64,000 nt of DNA. Origin: DAORHV01 sp964458645 (GTDB lineage: Bacteria > Patescibacteriota > Gracilibacteria > Peribacterales > Peribacteraceae). Location of the stretch: assembly GCA_964458645.1 (NCBI GenBank), contig CAYWJU010000001.1, positions 1 through 64,000 on the forward strand. The letters are read 5' to 3'. The position numbers and the translations under genes are program-made. Within the stretch, counting starts at the first letter, position 1. The number at the start of each line of letters is the position of its first letter. The notes below the pieces were generated by a model that saw only the letters and a program-made list of their open reading frames with translations, had not been told where the DNA came from and did not search any database. Shown piece after piece: positions 60,844-64,000 of this stretch.

Positions 60844-61725
60844 CTAATAACGTTGTGGCTTCAGTGATTCACAGCGTCGAACAGACGTGCATGTCTGGTC
60901 AGTGATTGTCGCAACCGATGTGTACGAGGTCTCGCCGGCGCAATTCATGACCGGATCACTCTTCTTATTTTCCTTTGTGGTAAACACGACCTTCAATTCG
61001 CCATACTTGTACGTAACGCCAAGATCGGCACACTCCTTCTCGTTCGCACAGCTATCGGGGAGACCGCAGGCATTTCTAAAGGCACTGATTGCGTCCGCCT
61101 TGGCCGATGCTTCTGCAGTTGCCTTGTCGCAGCGCGACGCGATTTTTTTGACCGTTGTACGTGTCTTGGGCGGCGGCGTTGGGTTCGGATACGACTTCCT
61201 GTACTCCTGTGGCTGTGTTTTGCCCGTCACCTTCTTGATTTTCTCGACGAGCTCGACATTTTTGCAGGTAATGGCACTGACGAACGAACTATTCATGTCA
61301 TCCGGCTCCATGAGCTCGGTATCGCTCGACGAACTGAATGCCGTTTCCATGTTCTCAAGTTGGCTGCGGGTGTACTCGGTCGTCGTTCCATCCTCATTCT
61401 CTACAATCGCCACGACCTCATTCGGATCAAGCGTTTCATCTTGCTCCTGGACGATCAACGTACCGTCGTCTCCGATCGACGACTGCATCATGTCGATGAC
61501 GCCGGGCTGGTCCGTTTTGCCATCCATGCTCGACGGCTGCATGGGGTCGAGCGCAATTGGCTGCGGCTGCAACATGAAGCTCGATGACATCATCAAAGCA
61601 TTCATGCTGCCGAGCATGTCGCCATTCAGTGTGCCGGGAACTTGCTGGTACATCGTTACTCCGAGTACTGCGGCAAGCATTCCGGAAAACGCAATCACAA
61701 TGCCGTGTTGGTGCTTGGTCTTCAT
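60844..61725 (-). CDS. Secreted protein with Cys-rich C-terminal domain (paralogue 2)
   Basis: A 293-residue protein with a signal anchor (GIVIAFSGMLAAVLGVTMY), an acidic/Ser/Met region with short repeats, and a C-terminal Cys-rich domain (ASRCDKATAEASAKADA, FRNACGLPDSC, VMNCAGETSYTSVATITDQT, VRRC). Shared cysteine spacing with the 265-residue neighbour shows tandem duplication, with the linker diverging: Met/Gly-rich there, acidic here. Two TATAAT hexamers (61747-61752 and 61756-61761, minus strand) lie 21-30 nt before the ATG. Confidence 0.72.
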   Translation of the reverse strand: MKTKHQHGIVIAFSGMLAAVLGVTMYQQVPGTLNGDMLGSMNALMMSSSFMLQPQPIALDPMQPSSMDGKTDQPGVIDMMQSSIGDDGTLIVQEQDETLDPNEVVAIVENEDGTTTEYTRSQLENMETAFSSSSDTELMEPDDMNSSFVSAITCKNVELVEKIKKVTGKTQPQEYRKSYPNPTPPPKTRTTVKKIASRCDKATAEASAKADAISAFRNACGLPDSCANEKECADLGVTYKYGELKVVFTTKENKKSDPVMNCAGETSYTSVATITDQTCTSVRRCESLKPQRY

Positions 61726-61776
61726 AGAATGGGTATGAATGTGAATATTATAAAAATTATACCATAATTGTTGTAT

Positions 61777-63081
61777 TTACGCCACCCACTGACCAGACGT
61801 AAACCGCAGGATCAGCAACTGCTGCAGTACGCCACAGCCGAAAGTAAACAGTCCAACCACAATCGCGGCCGGAACAATCCAACGATTCCACGTCGGCTTC
61901 CAGCTCATGCGCAGCGCATGGGCCGCTAGCAGCACCAGCAACACATAGGTACCGAACAAATGCCGCACCATGGCCTCCATTTGTAATCCGGTGAATCCAG
62001 CTACAAATACATAGAACATGCACAGCGCACACCAATACAGCGCAATCCGCTCGGTCCACTCGGTGCCCGTCCGACGCACGGCGCGAACGATGTCCGTTGC
62101 AACCATGGTAACGAGGAACCAGCCGGTCGCCGCAACTACGAACCGGCAAATTTGCGCCGGAGCCAGTAACGAACCGACCACGCTAGGAATCAGGAATCTG
62201 GGCGGCCAATGCAACCAGAACAACAGATCCGGACGAATCCCCCACCCCATGCGCTGCCGTTGCAGATACAAATCCCAATGGCCGAACTTCAGCCAGCAGT
62301 ACAGCAGAAATGCGAGGCCTCCGGTTGCAGAAAGCAATGAGTCACACGCGGCTGCCACAATGGATTCCTGCTTGCCCGTGCTGCGGCGCCACAACGCCAG
62401 GACCAACGGCAAAAGTATGATCGGCATGGCAACCAGCTTGGCGGAAGACATGAGAAAGCCGTGCAGAACGATGAGTGGAAGCGCGTACTTTCGGCGATAT
62501 TCCAAGTTCCAGTAGATGAATCCCATCATGTTCGCCAGAAACAAGGATTCGGAATACGCCGCGATTTGGAAGAACGCCCCCGGGTGCGCCAGCATGAGCA
62601 GAATCGCTACGCAGCGTCCGAATGCCGGAATGCGAAGTCGAGCCAACAGCACGAGTACATACGTCCAGAACATCGCTGCAAAAAGCTGGCTGATGAGCAA
62701 CATGGAAGGCAGCACTGATAATCCTGTCGCCGCTCGCACGACATTGATCAACACCGGATACGCCGGGAAGAACGCGACATTGGTTCCAACGTTGTACTGC
62801 TCATGCGTCCATGTCAGGTTTTCCGGGTATGCCGGAATGTTGCTGTGGTAACCGCGCAACGCAATCTCGGCATACCACTGGCTGTCCCACCGAAACAGCA
62901 TCGACTGCGCTTGTGGCAAAGTGGTGTGGCGGACAACCGGAATAACCAGCGTTTGCACCAGCGCGATACACGCACCGGCAATGCATAGTCGCAAAACACC
63001 GCATGTTTTTGCCCTGGCTTCACTGCCAAGGGCGGCAGGCGTGAATGCGGGAGAAAGTGTGAGTGTGTGCTCCGGAGACAT
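61777..63081 (-). CDS. PIG-V/GPI18-like mannosyltransferase
   Basis: A 434-residue multi-TM GT-C enzyme. The family signature FRWDSQWYAEIALRGY near residue 65, VAFFPAYPVLI, and YSESLFLANM match PIG-V-type mannosyltransferases, which use polyprenol-phosphate-mannose outside the membrane. The frame extends upstream to 63384, but TATACT ends 6 nt before ATG 63081 and the longer N-terminus is not protein-like. It would add mannose to surface glycans or lipids. Confidence 0.85.
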   Translation of the reverse strand: MSPEHTLTLSPAFTPAALGSEARAKTCGVLRLCIAGACIALVQTLVIPVVRHTTLPQAQSMLFRWDSQWYAEIALRGYHSNIPAYPENLTWTHEQYNVGTNVAFFPAYPVLINVVRAATGLSVLPSMLLISQLFAAMFWTYVLVLLARLRIPAFGRCVAILLMLAHPGAFFQIAAYSESLFLANMMGFIYWNLEYRRKYALPLIVLHGFLMSSAKLVAMPIILLPLVLALWRRSTGKQESIVAAACDSLLSATGGLAFLLYCWLKFGHWDLYLQRQRMGWGIRPDLLFWLHWPPRFLIPSVVGSLLAPAQICRFVVAATGWFLVTMVATDIVRAVRRTGTEWTERIALYWCALCMFYVFVAGFTGLQMEAMVRHLFGTYVLLVLLAAHALRMSWKPTWNRWIVPAAIVVGLFTFGCGVLQQLLILRFTSGQWVA

Positions 63082-63087
63082 CGGAAT

Positions 63088-63093
63088 AGTATA
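63088..63093 (-). promoter_or_regulatory. -10 element of the PIG-V-like gene (leaderless)
   Basis: On the minus strand TATACT ends 6 nt before the ATG at 63081. Confidence 0.6.
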
Positions 63094-63185
63094 CCAGAAA
63101 AGAGCGATTTTTGGCAGCGTGAAGGGCATGCAGACCCGAGACCGCAGCAGTGATTCCATAATCGCCTCGAAGAAGCTTCTTCTTT

Positions 63186-63208
63186 CCACTTTTTTTAGAA
63201 AAAAGTGG
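63186..63208. terminator. Symmetric T/A hairpin
   Basis: 10-bp stem CCACTTTTTT/AAAAAAGTGG with a 3-nt loop. T runs lie in the stem on either strand, so it is at best a weak bidirectional terminator. Confidence 0.35.
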
Positions 63209-63578
63209 AGAAAAAATCGGCCGCTGGTGAAAGAATTCTGCGGTTCTTGCTCGCTCAGCGGGGCACTGCAAACGTGAGCTCGCCCGCTCGTCCCCACTCG
63301 CGGGCTCAAACAGGCACGTTTGCTTGCGGCCCCTCTTCGGGAAGTAGCGACGAATTCTTTCAGGGCGGCCAGTACGGCATGCAAGCTCAGAGCGAGTATT
63401 CAAGCCACCGGGTGGGCGCGCGCCACGGAGGGGGCCAGGTGGTCTGCCGCCGAGCCCAAGCGAGGCGTGCGTGGGAGCTGGCGCGCACGCGTTTTTTGGT
63501 TCCTTTTTGGCGCTCGGCCAAAAAGGGACGGAAGAATCGAAAGGAAATGCTTCGCCTCATCAATCTCCGAATCAGCTC

Positions 63579-63974
63579 TTACTTCACATGCTTCCTCCCC
63601 TTCAACGTCGCCCGTAAAATTTTCTCCTCATGGGCATCCTCCGAAATCTCTTTCAATTCACGCTGGAGGAACAGAGTGAGAATAGTGCGGAGCACGACGA
63701 TGGCAGCCAATTTTCCAAGGTCATCCCACGTCGGATTCACCAGCGATTCAATAATGTCCTTCCCTACCAAGAACTCGAGTCCGAGCGCCAAATGCTGACC
63801 CAATTCCACGCGAATGGCCGACAGGATATTTTCACGCCCGAGAATCTGCCGCACGACGAACAACCAAAGACTTTTCAGCGTACCAATGACCATGATTGCC
63901 AAACCGACATAACCGATGGTCTCTCCGAGCAAAATACTTATTTCACTCAAGCCTAACGTCAGAGTGTGTTCCAT
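63579..63974 (-). CDS. DUF1622 family membrane protein
   Basis: A 131-residue protein with three hydrophobic segments. The family pattern is clear: ETIGYVGLAIMVIGTLKSL near the start, then LALGLEFLVGKDIIESLVNP and LRTILTLFLQRELKEI. DUF1622 proteins are small inner-membrane proteins of unknown function. The gene lies at the window edge but is complete on both ends. Confidence 0.88.
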   Translation of the reverse strand: MEHTLTLGLSEISILLGETIGYVGLAIMVIGTLKSLWLFVVRQILGRENILSAIRVELGQHLALGLEFLVGKDIIESLVNPTWDDLGKLAAIVVLRTILTLFLQRELKEISEDAHEEKILRATLKGRKHVK

Positions 63975-64000
63975 AAGGGGTATCTGTGTGAATGTTCTTG

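Larger units (their letters stand above)
63082..63578. other. 497-bp region without a convincing gene
   Basis: It holds a perfect 10-bp hairpin CCACTTTTTT/AAAAAAGTGG (63186-63208, loop TAG), then a GC-rich stretch with only short frames, and a second hairpin CCTTTTTGGC/GCCAAAAAGG (63502-63526). I see no RNA gene. Confidence 0.4.

Noticed and set aside
60887..61738. 283-residue plus-strand frame
   Set aside because: Antisense to the paralogue 2 gene; its Ser/Val-rich composition mirrors the Asp/Glu/Thr codons of the real gene.

Overview
The window looks like a chromosomal segment of an uncultured bacterium with a GC-rich genome, most plausibly a Patescibacteria/CPR lineage of the Peribacteria-Peregrinibacteria type. 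That placement is inference: many short uncharacterised secreted or membrane proteins, a baseplate-J-like membrane protein, very large helical proteins, and almost no Shine-Dalgarno sequences. TGA is used as an ordinary stop (nadK, the pilus/secretion ATPase gene), so the recoded Gracilibacteria/Absconditabacteria code does not apply. No rRNA gene is present. One intact tRNA-Pro(UGG) is encoded with its CCA.

Layout. 0-24 kb is mostly housekeeping: recA (cut by the window edge), dnaB, an enlarged mraY, gap, class I fbp, nadK, a GspE/PilB-type ATPase, a FecR-like protein, rluD, tyrS, a prohibitin-like protein, an SLH-zincin surface protein, a histidine phosphatase, a baseplate-J-like protein, pgk, a WecA-like transferase, an M23 peptidase and a TsaE-HD fusion. 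25.6-35.9 kb is one two-gene operon on the minus strand: a 2235-residue all-helical protein of unknown function, then a 1201-residue SNF2-like ATPase fused to a methyltransferase-like domain. It is driven by the best -35/-10 promoter seen here and is the strongest candidate for an undescribed system. 36-45 kb holds rarA, three hypothetical proteins, the tRNA-Pro with a 93-bp tandem repeat array built from its 5' end, a queuosine-precursor transporter, a DUF1501 Tat protein and a DEAD-box helicase. 45-55 kb is mostly membrane and envelope genes plus a helicase-dead PriA, a SulP transporter, a Cys-less cupredoxin and a GT2 glycosyltransferase. 55.5-57.8 kb is accessory: a REP-associated transposase (RAYT), a dense array of REP hairpins, and an A/T-rich two-gene cassette with a HEPN-like protein. 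57.8-64 kb has recG, two paralogous Met/Ser-rich secreted proteins, a PIG-V-like mannosyltransferase and a DUF1622 protein.

Shared features. (1) About thirty genes have a TANNNT-like -10 element 6-9 nt before the start codon, so their mRNAs should be leaderless; this also fixes many start codons. (2) Four intergenic regions carry inverted arrays of a 9-bp unit (TTCTTCGGT). (3) gap, fbp and pgk point to triose-phosphate/gluconeogenic metabolism, while mraY, the WecA-like transferase, the M23 peptidase, the SLH protein and the glycosyltransferases point to a peptidoglycan wall with a glycosylated surface.
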